Shown: positions 31,323 through 40,080, counted from the stretch's first letter. The stretch is DNA of 45,384 nt from Anaerolineaceae bacterium (GCA_007693385.1 REDR01000037.1:1-45384); one strand, 5' to 3'. Numbers and translations: made by a program. The notes: a model not told the origin generated them from the sequence alone.

Positions 31323-32488
31323 AGCGCGACGCCCACCACCACGCCGTTACCCTCAAAGCGGGCATAGCGCACCGCGCCATGTAACGGCAGGCCATCCAGC
31401 GACGCAATCGGGATTTTGACCATCTGCAAACCGGTGTCCACCGCGTCATACACCGGACTCATCGCGTTATCGACGCCGGTCAGCAGGTCGCGCAGAATCG
31501 GCTTGATCGGCGTGGGGACGGCTGGCAAATCCCAGCTAACAAGCGGGCTGGATTCCATCTGGATCACAGTGTACACGGTCTGACTATCGCTCATCAAATC
31601 CAGCGTGAAGCGCGGCGGGGTGATGGTCGGCTGTAAGCTGAGGTTGACGCGCCCTAGCGGTTGCAGGCCGACGCGCAAGCCCGCGCCCGCGCTGAGGTTG
31701 ACGGCGCATGTCGGCTGGCCGCCGCGCACGCGCACCCGCAGATGATCCGCCTGCACGAATCCCACCATCTGCACCGACGCCAGCCCCAACCGCAAGCCCA
31801 TCGGTAACGGAAAATCGGTGTCCTCGTCGATGCCGCGCTTGACCTTGAAATCGGCCTGCGTCGCGGTGATCGCCTCCGCCGTCATGCTCAACAGGATGCC
31901 GGCCTCGTCGTTCACTTCCGGCGCGATGAATGGCGGGGTGCTTTCGCCGCCACCGGCCACGCTCATCAGCATATACAGCGCGTGATTGGCGACCTGCAAG
32001 CCATCGACGCGCACCGCGAAGCCGACCACCTCGCGCAGATCGGGAATGGCGATGCGCGGCAACTGGCGCATGATGGCCGGTAGAATGCGCTGATTCAGCG
32101 CGGTACGCAACAGCCGCCTGCTGAACGGTGCGCCGTCTACTTCCGCGCCGGTCACGTTGATGCCGATGGCGGGCGCGGTGTCGGCGCTGGCCGCTTTGAA
32201 TGTAAAATCGCCGGTGAAACCCAGCGCGAAGGTGCGCGTGATGATGTGTCGCCCGCGCTGGCGATTGCGGTAACGGTAGGCGCTGACCTCGAAGGCGGGC
32301 ACGCGCAGGACGAAATCCGGGCCGGTGGCCGTCCGCCCGCGCAGTTCAAAGCGCGGCGGTTCAATGGCGCGATGGGTGATCTGCAAGCCGAGAGCGCGTA
32401 TGATGTGTACGCCGTTGAAGAACGGCGCATACGGCGCGACCAGCGCGTTCAACAGCGCTTCATTGGCGCAGACGGTCACATTAGCCAT
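31307..32488 (-). CDS. Conserved-looking protein of unknown function, 393 aa
   Basis: I do not recognise this protein. It has no signal peptide and no clear membrane helix. The sequence is beta-rich and divided into an N-terminal part (about 1-200, including FELRGRTATGPDFVLRVPAF and IPDLREVVGFAVRVDGLQ) and a second part (about 200-390, with GLRVGLQPLGRVNLSLQP). The long alternating beta pattern and paired halves recall TULIP-type lipid-binding proteins, but this is only a shape impression. Its ATG 32488 overlaps the stop of the upstream response-regulator gene by one base (TGATG), so the two are co-translated. Confidence 0.65.
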   Translation of the reverse strand: MANVTVCANEALLNALVAPYAPFFNGVHIIRALGLQITHRAIEPPRFELRGRTATGPDFVLRVPAFEVSAYRYRNRQRGRHIITRTFALGFTGDFTFKAASADTAPAIGINVTGAEVDGAPFSRRLLRTALNQRILPAIMRQLPRIAIPDLREVVGFAVRVDGLQVANHALYMLMSVAGGGESTPPFIAPEVNDEAGILLSMTAEAITATQADFKVKRGIDEDTDFPLPMGLRLGLASVQMVGFVQADHLRVRVRGGQPTCAVNLSAGAGLRVGLQPLGRVNLSLQPTITPPRFTLDLMSDSQTVYTVIQMESSPLVSWDLPAVPTPIKPILRDLLTGVDNAMSPVYDAVDTGLQMVKIPIASLDGLPLHGAVRYARFEGNGVVVGVALQPPM

Positions 32489-32907
32489 CACTCACCGGTC
32501 TTTTGACGATCCGCGACTGCGCCACGCAGGAGCGCGTCGAATTGCTTGAGGCCGGGCAGAGGTTTGTATACCAGTTTATCCGCGCCGGAGCGCCGCAGGA
32601 TTTCGCGCTCGTCGGTGGGCGAGAGGTGATAGGCGGTCATCAACACGATGGCGATGTCGCCCAATTGCTGGCTATCGCGCAGGGCGGCGGACACCGCCAC
32701 GCCATCCACCGCGCCCGGCAAGCGAATGTCGATCAACGCCAGTTCCGGCAATTCGTCGTCCCAGCGCCCGCCATTCACCGCGTCGAGCCATTCGATGGCT
32801 TCCTCTCCCGCCGCGAAGGCCAGCCCCGCGATGCCGAGAGTGTCATACATCGCCAGCACCATGTCATAGAGGCCGGGTTCGTCTTCTACTACCATCCATG
32901 TTGTCAT
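32488..32907 (-). CDS. Stand-alone response regulator (CheY-like)
   Basis: This 139-aa single receiver domain has Glu8/Asp9 in the acidic pocket, phospho-acceptor Asp60 (LIDIRLPG), Thr in VLMTAYHLS and Lys in LVYKPLPG. There is no output domain, so it acts by protein contact or as a phosphorelay step. ATG 32907 has AGGA eight bases upstream. Its stop overlaps the ATG of the unknown 393-aa gene, suggesting that the two act together. The receiver-kinase proteins at 5247 and 23049 are possible partners, but no contact evidence is visible. Confidence 0.9.
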   Translation of the reverse strand: MTTWMVVEDEPGLYDMVLAMYDTLGIAGLAFAAGEEAIEWLDAVNGGRWDDELPELALIDIRLPGAVDGVAVSAALRDSQQLGDIAIVLMTAYHLSPTDEREILRRSGADKLVYKPLPGLKQFDALLRGAVADRQKTGE

Positions 32908-32996
32908 GATGTATGTCCTAATGTTTGCGGATTTCGCCCTCAATCATACCGCAAGATGTACGGCGGTAGAATACCGACGGCTACCCGACGAAAACC

Positions 32997-33025
32997 TTGT
33001 TAATTCGCCGGAATGAGACTACTAT
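32997..33025 (+). promoter_or_regulatory. Promoter of the LysM/M23 peptidase
   Basis: TTGTTA (32997-33002), a 17-base spacer and TACTAT (33020-33025) lie about 60 bases before the start codon at 33086. Confidence 0.55.
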
Positions 33026-33085
33026 GCCCTCATGCCTGACCACCAATCAGGCACAAACAAGCGAGATAAAGGCGAGGTTTTTGCT

Positions 33086-34438
33086 ATGTCTAATGATTTC
33101 GATAGATGGGGAGAACATGCGGACGATGCCGCGCCGCCCGTCTATGCTGGTGCGGATGAGCGCCGCCGCGCCCCGCGCTGGATCGGCCTATTGATGATCG
33201 TCATGGCGCTGGGATTTACGACGGGCACGGTGCTGTTGTTGCTCGGCGATGAAGGCGAAACGCCCGCGCCGGACGCGCCGCCGGTCACGGTGGCCGAAGG
33301 CGAAGAAGAGCAACCGCCGACAGAAGCGCCTAGCCCGACAGCCACCGACATCATCATCAGCGAGCCGGAACCGCCGACGGCTGAACCGACTGACGACGCG
33401 CCCGCGCCGCCACCGACCAGCGCCGAACTGCCGACGCTCTCCGCCGATGTCGCCGCGCAATTGCTGGCGCGTCCGGTGCAGGCCGTCGCCCCGCCGAGCG
33501 CGTTGGCCGCGCCCGGCCTCGATCCATTCACCATCATTCCAGACCGCCCGCGCAGTGATATTATTCAGTACGTGGTCAATGAAGGCGACACGATAGACAC
33601 CATCGCCCGCCTGTTCAACCTGAATACGGAATCTATCGCGTGGTCGAACTCCCGCGAGATCATCCAGCGCTTTTTGCGTCCGGGTGATGTGCTGAACATC
33701 CCGCCGGAAGATGGCGTCTACGTGCAGGCTACCGGCTCGCTTCGCACCTTCCGCGACTACGCTGAATTGTACGGCGTCGATGATCCGTTTGTCATTCTGG
33801 ATTCGCCGTTCAATCCCAATCTGCGCGACTACGGCCCGGACGACATCCCGCCGGACGGCGAGCCGATGTTCATTTCCGGCGGCGAATCGTTTGAAGTGGT
33901 GTGGCCGTCAGCTATCGAGATCATCGAAGACCCGACATCGGAAACCGGCGGCAGTAGTGGCCGCACCGGAAGCGGCACCGGTGAAGATACGGTATTCCGC
34001 GTCACGTTCCAGAACGGGCAACTCGGTTCTTGTCCGCCGCAACCGGCAGACGGTGGCACGGTCTGGCAGAATCCGTTAGCCGGTTCGTCCTATCGTTTCG
34101 TGCGTGGCTTTTCCGGCTACCATCCGGGGATTGACCTTGCGGCATCACCCGGGACGCCGATCCGCGCCGCAAATGGCGGGCGGGTGATCTTCTCCGGCTG
34201 GAATGATTTCGGCTATGGCTACATGGTGGCGCTGGTACACGGCCCGACGATGACCGTCTACGCGCACATGCGTAGCCAGCCGTTCGTCGGTTGCGGGCAG
34301 GTGGTTGATTCCGGTCAGGTGATCGGCGAAGTCGGCAGTACCGGCAACTCTAGCGGGCCGCATCTGCATTTTGAGGTACGCTCGCGGCAGGGCAATACCT
34401 ACGTCCCGCAGGTTCCGTCCACTGTGATCGACTTCTAG
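33086..34438 (+). CDS. Membrane-anchored LysM/M23 peptidoglycan endopeptidase
   Basis: This 450-aa cell-wall hydrolase has a short cytoplasmic segment, one membrane helix (about 32-53, GLLMIVMALGFTTGTVLLLLG), a long Pro/Glu/Thr-rich linker (about 60-150) and a LysM domain (about 158-210, YVVNEGDTIDTIARLFNLNTESI and LRPGDVLNI). The M23 peptidase domain (about 335-445) has HPGIDLAASPG and the HLHFEVR motif, giving the zinc ligands His-Asp and HxH. Such enzymes cut peptide cross-links in the wall. ATG 33086 has GAGG eight bases upstream; the longer frame from 33032 is less likely. It ends 14 bases before the convergent mutY. Confidence 0.9.
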   Translation: MSNDFDRWGEHADDAAPPVYAGADERRRAPRWIGLLMIVMALGFTTGTVLLLLGDEGETPAPDAPPVTVAEGEEEQPPTEAPSPTATDIIISEPEPPTAEPTDDAPAPPPTSAELPTLSADVAAQLLARPVQAVAPPSALAAPGLDPFTIIPDRPRSDIIQYVVNEGDTIDTIARLFNLNTESIAWSNSREIIQRFLRPGDVLNIPPEDGVYVQATGSLRTFRDYAELYGVDDPFVILDSPFNPNLRDYGPDDIPPDGEPMFISGGESFEVVWPSAIEIIEDPTSETGGSSGRTGSGTGEDTVFRVTFQNGQLGSCPPQPADGGTVWQNPLAGSSYRFVRGFSGYHPGIDLAASPGTPIRAANGGRVIFSGWNDFGYGYMVALVHGPTMTVYAHMRSQPFVGCGQVVDSGQVIGEVGSTGNSSGPHLHFEVRSRQGNTYVPQVPSTVIDF

Positions 34439-34452
34439 CTAAGCGCGGAAGC

Positions 34453-35550
34453 TCATAACAGCAGATCGCCGCGTTCGTGCAGGGCGGCGATCACGTCGCG
34501 GTCTGCTTTGCCGAAACTATAAGCGTCAAGATCGGCCAGAGTCACCCATGCGAAGTCTTGCGCTTCGATGGCCTGTGGCTCTGCGCCGACATGCTGGCAG
34601 ATGAACGCGCTCATCGTGATCTTGAAATGCGTGAAAGCGTGGCGCACCACGACGAATAGTTCCCCGACTTCGACCTCAAGCGCCAGTTCTTCGCGTAGCT
34701 CACGCTGGAGCGTCTGCGGGAGCGTCTCGCCCGCTTCGCGCTTGCCGCCCGGAAATTCCCACATGCCGCCGAGCAGACCTTCCGGCGGGCGTTGCGCGAT
34801 CAAGAAGCGCCCGTCGGCGCGGTAGACGATGCCCGCCGCCACGTCATAATGCGGGATGGCCGCCCGTCGTGCCTTCACCGGACGCTCGGCCTGTGTGCCC
34901 CGCGCATATGCCAGACACGACCCGCGCAGGGGGCACGCGCCGCAATCTGGCGTCCGAACGGTGCAGACCTTCTGGCCGAGTTCCATCAACGCCTGATTGT
35001 AGTCGCCCGCCCGTTTCTGGGGGACGTTCTGCGCGGCGTAATCCCACAGCCTGTTTTTAGTGGCGGTCTGCGTCACGTCGTCGGGCAGATCGAGCAGGCG
35101 GCTGAACACGCGAATCACGTTGCCGTCCAGTACCGGCGCGGGCTGGTCGAACGCGATGCTGGCAATCGCGCCCGCCGTGTAACGCCCGATGCCGGGCAAG
35201 CGCATCAAGCCGTCCACCGTGCGCGGAAATTGCCCGCCCATTTCGCCCGCCACGATCCGCGCCGTTTTGTGTAAATTGCGAGCGCGGCTATAATAACCTA
35301 AACCCTCCCATGCTTTTAGGATGTCGTGCAATGGCGCATCAGCCAGCGCGACGACATCGGGGAAGGCGGCCAGAAAGCGTTGATAATACGGGATGACCGT
35401 CTCGATCTGCGTCTGCTGGAGCATGACCTCCGAGAGCCAGACGCGATATGGATCGGGGCGAGCATCCGAACCGGACGGCAAACGCCACGGCAAATCCGCC
35501 CGCGTTTCGTCGAACCATGCTAACAAGAGGGATGATTGCACATCGGTCAT
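34453..35550 (-). CDS. mutY: Adenine DNA glycosylase MutY with Nudix-type C-terminal domain
   Basis: This 365-aa repair enzyme removes adenine mispaired with 8-oxoguanine. The N-terminal catalytic domain has Glu41 (LSEVMLQQTQ), a helix-hairpin-helix (LPGIGRYTAGAI), and Asp142 (VLDGNVIRVFSR), then the 4Fe-4S ligands Cys196, 203, 206 and 212. The C-terminal 8-oxoG-recognition part (about 235-365) is MutT-like, with the Nudix-type block GGKREAGETLPQTLQRELREEL. The length is normal. It is divergent from the LSDAT gene, with 87 bases between starts. Confidence 0.94.
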   Translation of the reverse strand: MTDVQSSLLLAWFDETRADLPWRLPSGSDARPDPYRVWLSEVMLQQTQIETVIPYYQRFLAAFPDVVALADAPLHDILKAWEGLGYYSRARNLHKTARIVAGEMGGQFPRTVDGLMRLPGIGRYTAGAIASIAFDQPAPVLDGNVIRVFSRLLDLPDDVTQTATKNRLWDYAAQNVPQKRAGDYNQALMELGQKVCTVRTPDCGACPLRGSCLAYARGTQAERPVKARRAAIPHYDVAAGIVYRADGRFLIAQRPPEGLLGGMWEFPGGKREAGETLPQTLQRELREELALEVEVGELFVVVRHAFTHFKITMSAFICQHVGAEPQAIEAQDFAWVTLADLDAYSFGKADRDVIAALHERGDLLL

Positions 35551-35637
35551 CAGACAATCCAGACTTTACGCTATCCGTCATGCGCCGTGCGACGCCCTGA
35601 CTACCGGTTGATAAATTTGATAGGCACAGGTGAAACC

Positions 35638-36417
35638 ATGTCCAGTCTACCCGATTACGATACGATTTTCAGCATCACGTTCGACAACGGCCACACCGCA
35701 CAAGCCGTCCGCGTTCGCCCGGATGCCAGCCCGAAGCAAATCCTGAATTTGTTCGAGTTATCGGTGTCGCGTCCGGTTATTTTCATCAGTGGCGGCGCGT
35801 CGAAGATGTCCGACGAAGACAAACGCATGACGGAACGCATCATCGCCGAGATCGTTGATTTCGCCGAAGAACACAGCATCCTCATCATCGACGGCGGCAC
35901 GGAAAGCGGCGTGATGAAAATGGTGGGCGACACGCGCCATGATCGCGGCTATAAGTTCCCGCTGGTTGGCGTGTCGCCGCTTGGTCGTGTGGCGTGGCCG
36001 GGCTACGATAATCCCGACCAGCAGGCCATGCTAGAAGATAGTCACACGCATTTTGTACTGGTGGATACGCCGGAGTGGGGCGGCGAGACGATGACCATTG
36101 TCCGCATGACATACGCGATCTGTGGCGAAAACCGCCATCCAGCGATGGGCGTGCTGGTCAACGGCGGCAAGATCGCTATGCAGGAGATGTATCTGGCTTC
36201 CACGTATCCGAAAGCGCGGGAGCGTCTGGCGCTGGCGGTCATCGAAGGCAGTGGACGCGCCGCCGATGAAATCTCGGCGGCTGTCCGTACCGGCGGCAGT
36301 CATCAGCGCGTGTTACAGGCCATCGTAGACGGCGCAGACGTGCAGTTGGTCGCCACCGATGACGGGCCGCAGAAAATGCGCGAGATGCTCCTGCGCCGGT
36401 TCGTCAAGCGCTCATGA
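35638..36417 (+). CDS. LSDAT (SLOG superfamily) nucleotide-ligand-binding domain protein
   Basis: This 259-aa soluble protein resembles the prokaryotic LSDAT group, the SLOG domain also found at the N-terminus of TRPM channels. The glycine-rich segments that shape the Rossmann-like pocket are RPVIFISGGASKMSDEDK (45-62) and ILIIDGGTESGVMKMVGDTR (81-100), followed by KFPLVGVSPLGRVAWPG and a SHTHFVLVDTPEWGGET block. SLOG domains sense or process nucleotide-derived ligands, but the ligand is unknown here. ATG 35638 has AGGTGA about six bases upstream; the longer frame from 35536 is rejected. It is divergent from mutY and overlaps the convergent GH13 gene by six bases. Confidence 0.75.
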   Translation: MSSLPDYDTIFSITFDNGHTAQAVRVRPDASPKQILNLFELSVSRPVIFISGGASKMSDEDKRMTERIIAEIVDFAEEHSILIIDGGTESGVMKMVGDTRHDRGYKFPLVGVSPLGRVAWPGYDNPDQQAMLEDSHTHFVLVDTPEWGGETMTIVRMTYAICGENRHPAMGVLVNGGKIAMQEMYLASTYPKARERLALAVIEGSGRAADEISAAVRTGGSHQRVLQAIVDGADVQLVATDDGPQKMREMLLRRFVKRS

Positions 36418-38793
36418 ACGGCGGGCGAATACCACGCCCTGACTATCGCGCAGGATGATCGGCGTTCCGGCACCCGGCGCTTCGACTCCGGGCGCGATCA
36501 ATGTCGGATGCCAGCCGACACGCTCCAGATTCGGGATCGGTAGCTCTAGCGGCGTGATGGTGACCGGCTCGCCTTCCATATTGGCGGCGAATAGCACCTG
36601 CTCGCTGTTGTCGGGACTACAGCGCAGACCATAATACAATACCGTGCCTGCGGTGGGGTGTAGGTAGTCGAGATAATCGCCGTCGCGCAGATTGTCCATC
36701 AGCCAGCCGCGCTCCTGCCGGAATTGCCGCACACGCATTTTGAAGTCGGCCAGTTCCGGCTCGACATCATCCCAGTAATGCGCCACGTTGCAGAATTCAT
36801 GCACATCGTCCATCCATGCGCGGGCGATGCGCTTCAGAGTCGGCACGTCCAGCCCATCCACCGCGAAATGCGGCGTGACGTTACTATTCAAGATGCGGAC
36901 GATGGCCGATAGATCGTAGCGCGTGGCCTGCACCGCATGGTCTAGCACTTCCATGAAGTTCTGCAACGAGCGCAACGTCTTAAAGCCGAAGCCCTTCAAG
37001 CGCTGGAACTGTGTCGGATCGTCGTACACCGCATCCGACATCAGCCATTCGCTAAAACGTGCTTCTTCGCTGACCACCTTCACGCCGTAGCGGTCATCGG
37101 TGTTGCGGATGAAGCCCCACGGCGCGTGCATCGAAGCGTTGATGAAATCCATCGGCACGCCGGGCATCATGGCGTAGTCGAATAGCTTGGCGGCCACGTT
37201 ATCGTAACCATTGCTGAAAATCTCGCGCAGGTTCTCGCCGAGATAGGCATTCACGCGGGCTTCGATAGGCGTCTGCGAGCCGCGCCGCAATGTGTCATGG
37301 TTGGCGCATCCGGTGATCCACTCCCGCCCGAATTCGGCCATCTCGCGCACGCGCCACCATTTCATCATCCAGAAGGTGAACAGGAACGGCGTATTGTGCG
37401 CGAAGGTCAGCGGCCCCCATTGCCACACATTGGGCATTTGCTTGGTCACTTCGCGGTAGGTGGAAGCCAGCTCCCAATCCGGTTGCGGCCATGGCCGCCC
37501 GTCCTCAAAGATCATCCACGGGCGATAGACTTGTCCGGCAACTTCCAGCGTCACGTCGTTCATCAGGTGCAGATAATCGTCGTCGTGGATCATCTCGTCA
37601 TAGCGCGGATCGTAGTTTTTGAAGTCCTGCGCCCCGTCCACGCGGATGCCATCCACGCCGTAATTGTGCTTGCGGCGCATCATCTCCAGCAAGATCGCCC
37701 GTGTGACCGGATGCTTGAAGTTGACGTTCTGCCCGTACATATTGGCACCGGCGAAGAAGTGCTTGTTCAGTAGCGGCAAGCCTTGATTGTCGATGTGGCC
37801 GTAAACGATGTCCAGCAGAACTTTAATCGGCTTGCCCGGAAAGTTGTGCAACGTGGCGATGAGGTCGATCATCTCATCCGGCCTGCCGCTAGCCAACAAT
37901 GCCGGATTCACCGCCGACGACGCGCTCATGATGACATCATAACCCCAGTTGGTCATGTCCGGCTTACGTAGTTGCATGTTCAGCACGTCGCCTTCGCTGT
38001 GCTGGTCGGGCGTTTGTGACCAGAAATATTGATCGTCTTCGTATTCGATGATCGGCTCGATGGGCATTAACTGCACCGAGTCGTAACCGATGTAATTCTG
38101 CTCCGCCGGAGACAGCGCTTCGCCCGCTTTGATCTTGTCGGCGATGGTCTGGTAGATGCGCGTGAGTCCGGCGACGGTGCCTTCCGGCGACGCATAGCGG
38201 ACGTGAATCTGTAGGATGTTGGTCGGTGCGGCCACGCGATCCACCCCGCCGCGCCGGTGCGACGGGTCAAAATCCAGATTGCGGAAGTGGTCGCGGTCAG
38301 CGCGGTTGGCCTGCATGGTGTCCACGTCGTAGAATTCCGCCGGAGCAAACGCGCCGAACGGGATAGAGTTCGCCAGATAGTCGGGCACGCTGTACCATTG
38401 CTCGCCCATCTGGTAGACCAGATGATAGAAATCGCCGATGACATCACGCGATCCGGCCTGTAATCCGTCGATGACGCCGAACGCGAAATCGCCCAGTATC
38501 CGCAACGGCACGCGCTGGCGCCCGAATTGCGCTGATTGTTGCGGCTGGGATAGGTCGAGCGCGGTCAGGGGGCGGAATACTTCCATGAAGACCTGCCCGG
38601 ACGCGACGTTGTTCTCGTCGATCTCCGGCGCCCAGAAGCCGACCTGCGCTTTGCCGTCGCGCAGATGTGCGCCGAGATACGGCATGATGAGCGTTGCCGC
38701 CTCGAATGGGTCGGGCGTGGCGCGACGATCCGCGTCAATTTTTGCGATCAGTTGTTCCGTTTCTTGCTCTAATAGGCGTAGTTCAAAATCCAT
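36412..38793 (-). CDS. gghA: Glucosylglycerol hydrolase-like GH13 protein
   Basis: This 793-aa glycoside hydrolase of the GH13-type barrel has region I as LLDIVYGHID (Asp328, His333), region II as GVDGIRVDGAQDF (probable nucleophile Asp386), region III as WMIFEDGRPW (probable acid/base Glu430) and region IV as GCANHDTLRRG (Asn498-His499-Asp500). These blocks, the long N-terminal part (about 1-190) and PWGFIRNTDDRYGVKVVSEE match what I know of the glucosylglycerol hydrolase (GghA) group of cyanobacteria. That group degrades the osmolyte glucosylglycerol. ATG 38793 has GGAAGAG upstream; an earlier Met at 38805 has none. The assignment is by motif memory only; other GH13 activity is possible. 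Confidence 0.78.
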   Translation of the reverse strand: MDFELRLLEQETEQLIAKIDADRRATPDPFEAATLIMPYLGAHLRDGKAQVGFWAPEIDENNVASGQVFMEVFRPLTALDLSQPQQSAQFGRQRVPLRILGDFAFGVIDGLQAGSRDVIGDFYHLVYQMGEQWYSVPDYLANSIPFGAFAPAEFYDVDTMQANRADRDHFRNLDFDPSHRRGGVDRVAAPTNILQIHVRYASPEGTVAGLTRIYQTIADKIKAGEALSPAEQNYIGYDSVQLMPIEPIIEYEDDQYFWSQTPDQHSEGDVLNMQLRKPDMTNWGYDVIMSASSAVNPALLASGRPDEMIDLIATLHNFPGKPIKVLLDIVYGHIDNQGLPLLNKHFFAGANMYGQNVNFKHPVTRAILLEMMRRKHNYGVDGIRVDGAQDFKNYDPRYDEMIHDDDYLHLMNDVTLEVAGQVYRPWMIFEDGRPWPQPDWELASTYREVTKQMPNVWQWGPLTFAHNTPFLFTFWMMKWWRVREMAEFGREWITGCANHDTLRRGSQTPIEARVNAYLGENLREIFSNGYDNVAAKLFDYAMMPGVPMDFINASMHAPWGFIRNTDDRYGVKVVSEEARFSEWLMSDAVYDDPTQFQRLKGFGFKTLRSLQNFMEVLDHAVQATRYDLSAIVRILNSNVTPHFAVDGLDVPTLKRIARAWMDDVHEFCNVAHYWDDVEPELADFKMRVRQFRQERGWLMDNLRDGDYLDYLHPTAGTVLYYGLRCSPDNSEQVLFAANMEGEPVTITPLELPIPNLERVGWHPTLIAPGVEAPGAGTPIILRDSQGVVFARRS

Positions 38794-38825
38794 CGTCTCT
38801 TCCATACTGTTTTAGATCGTGATTG

Positions 38826-39152
38826 CTAAGTGTCTAATTCAAATTGTTCAGCATCCGGGATTGGCTCGCCAGCATACGCTAGAATGATCTGATCCCGCAG
38901 AACCCCGCGTTTCTGCAAAGCATCGACCAGTTTCTTGTCGGCCATATCTTCCTCGATGACGATCAAATTACCGACGAGGCGTGCCAGCACAACGACGCCC
39001 GCAACGTCTTCACGCTTAGGGTAATCTACCGCGTTGACCGCGTAAATGCCACGATCATCATCAAGGATAGCGAACAGCAAGATATTCGCGCCACGTCCAC
39101 CGGCGGCATATTTCTCGATTTCTTCTCGAAGAGTCTGCTTCAGGATGTCCAT
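38826..39152 (-). CDS. XisI-like protein
   Basis: This 108-aa small soluble protein matches the XisI family pattern: an N-terminal helix (MDILKQTLREEIEKYA), a central DDDRGIYAVNAVDYPKRE, VVVLARLVGNLIVIEED, and VDALQKRGVLRDQIILAYAGE near the C-terminus. XisI was named as a factor for excision of the fdxN element in cyanobacteria, and usually sits beside XisH. No XisH is next to it here and no element is visible. ATG 39152 has AGGGA about 11 bases upstream; the longer frame to 39245 is rejected. It lies between gghA and dprA. Confidence 0.65.
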   Translation of the reverse strand: MDILKQTLREEIEKYAAGGRGANILLFAILDDDRGIYAVNAVDYPKREDVAGVVVLARLVGNLIVIEEDMADKKLVDALQKRGVLRDQIILAYAGEPIPDAEQFELDT

Positions 39153-39180
39153 TTTATGATTGTTTCCCTGAACATTTTTA

Positions 39181-39203
39181 GGCGCAACGCACCGCGCCCC
39201 TAC
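39181..39203. repeat. Small palindromic repeat between the XisI-like gene and dprA
   Basis: GGCGCAACGCACCGCGCCCCTACA is a reverse-sense member of the GTAGGGGCG palindrome family (compare 9477-9501). It lies in the gap between the two genes. Confidence 0.4.
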
Positions 39204-39231
39204 ATTCATCATCGCACCGCAGATTGTCAGG

Positions 39232-40080
39232 TTAACACGCACCATCCAACATTTGCAAGTTCTCGTCTAACGGGCGCACGCCATCGGCTATCAACGCTTT
39301 GTTGCCCTCCGCCCAATGCTTGAACGTGTACAGCGTGCGGCCTTGATTGCGGGCGAAGCGGACGGCGTGCATCGCGCCGCCACTCGTGCCGGTCTCCACC
39401 ACGATCACCACGTCGGCTAGCGCGGTAATCAAGCGGTTGCGGGCGACCAGCGCGGCGGGACTGGTCATTGCGTCCGGCGCGACTTCGCACAGCAGACCGC
39501 CGCCACGCTCGATCATAGCGGTGGCAATGGCGACATTTTCCGGCGGGTAAATGTTGAGCACGCCACTCCCTAGCACGGCGACGGTCTGGCCGCCTTCGGT
39601 TAACGCTTGCCGATGCGCGGCGGTATCAATGCCGCGTGCTAGCCCGCTAATCACGACGCCGCCCATCCGCGCCACGCGATAGCCGCAATTTCTGGCGCGT
39701 TCGATGCTGACGAAATGCGGCTCGCGGGTACCGACAATCGCCATCGCCGGACGACGTGACGGCAATTGACCGCGCACGAATAGCACCGGCGGCGCGTCGG
39801 CCATCTGCGCCAGCGCGGGCGGGTAATCATCGTCCGCCCATGTGACGATGCGGACGCCGTTCTCCTGCCAGCTCCCCATGCGCCGCGCTACGTCGGCCAC
39901 ATCCACCGCGCCGATCTCCGCCGCGATCTTCGCGCCGATACCGCGCACCTGCTGAAGCTCGTCGGCGGGCGCGGCCAATATCGCGGGCACATCACCGAAG
40001 TGATCGAGCAGGGCGCGGAATGTCTTGCCGCCCATGTGGTGACACAGACTCAGCGCGATGTATTCGGGAGAGGCCGTCAC
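39232..40080 (-). CDS. dprA: DNA processing protein DprA/Smf family, short form
   Basis: This 282-aa protein has an N-terminal helix-hairpin-helix type domain (about 1-60, LLDHFGDVPAILAAPADEL) and a Rossmann-like DprA core (about 100-265). Visible core motifs are AMAIVGTREPH, ISGLARGIDTAAHRQAL, VLGSGVLNIYPPEN, ARNRLITALAD and VVIVVETGTSGGAM. In other bacteria DprA loads RecA on incoming single-stranded DNA. The usual C-terminal winged-helix part is not seen; the protein ends at DENLQMLDGAC. GTG 40080 has GAGGAAG upstream, inside the end of the HTH gene, three bases after its stop, so these two are coupled. Confidence 0.88.
   Translation of the reverse strand: MTASPEYIALSLCHHMGGKTFRALLDHFGDVPAILAAPADELQQVRGIGAKIAAEIGAVDVADVARRMGSWQENGVRIVTWADDDYPPALAQMADAPPVLFVRGQLPSRRPAMAIVGTREPHFVSIERARNCGYRVARMGGVVISGLARGIDTAAHRQALTEGGQTVAVLGSGVLNIYPPENVAIATAMIERGGGLLCEVAPDAMTSPAALVARNRLITALADVVIVVETGTSGGAMHAVRFARNQGRTLYTFKHWAEGNKALIADGVRPLDENLQMLDGAC

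Noticed and set aside
38826-39152. Active fdxN-type excision element or prophage
   Set aside because: There is no recombinase, XisH or att-like repeat near the XisI-like gene.
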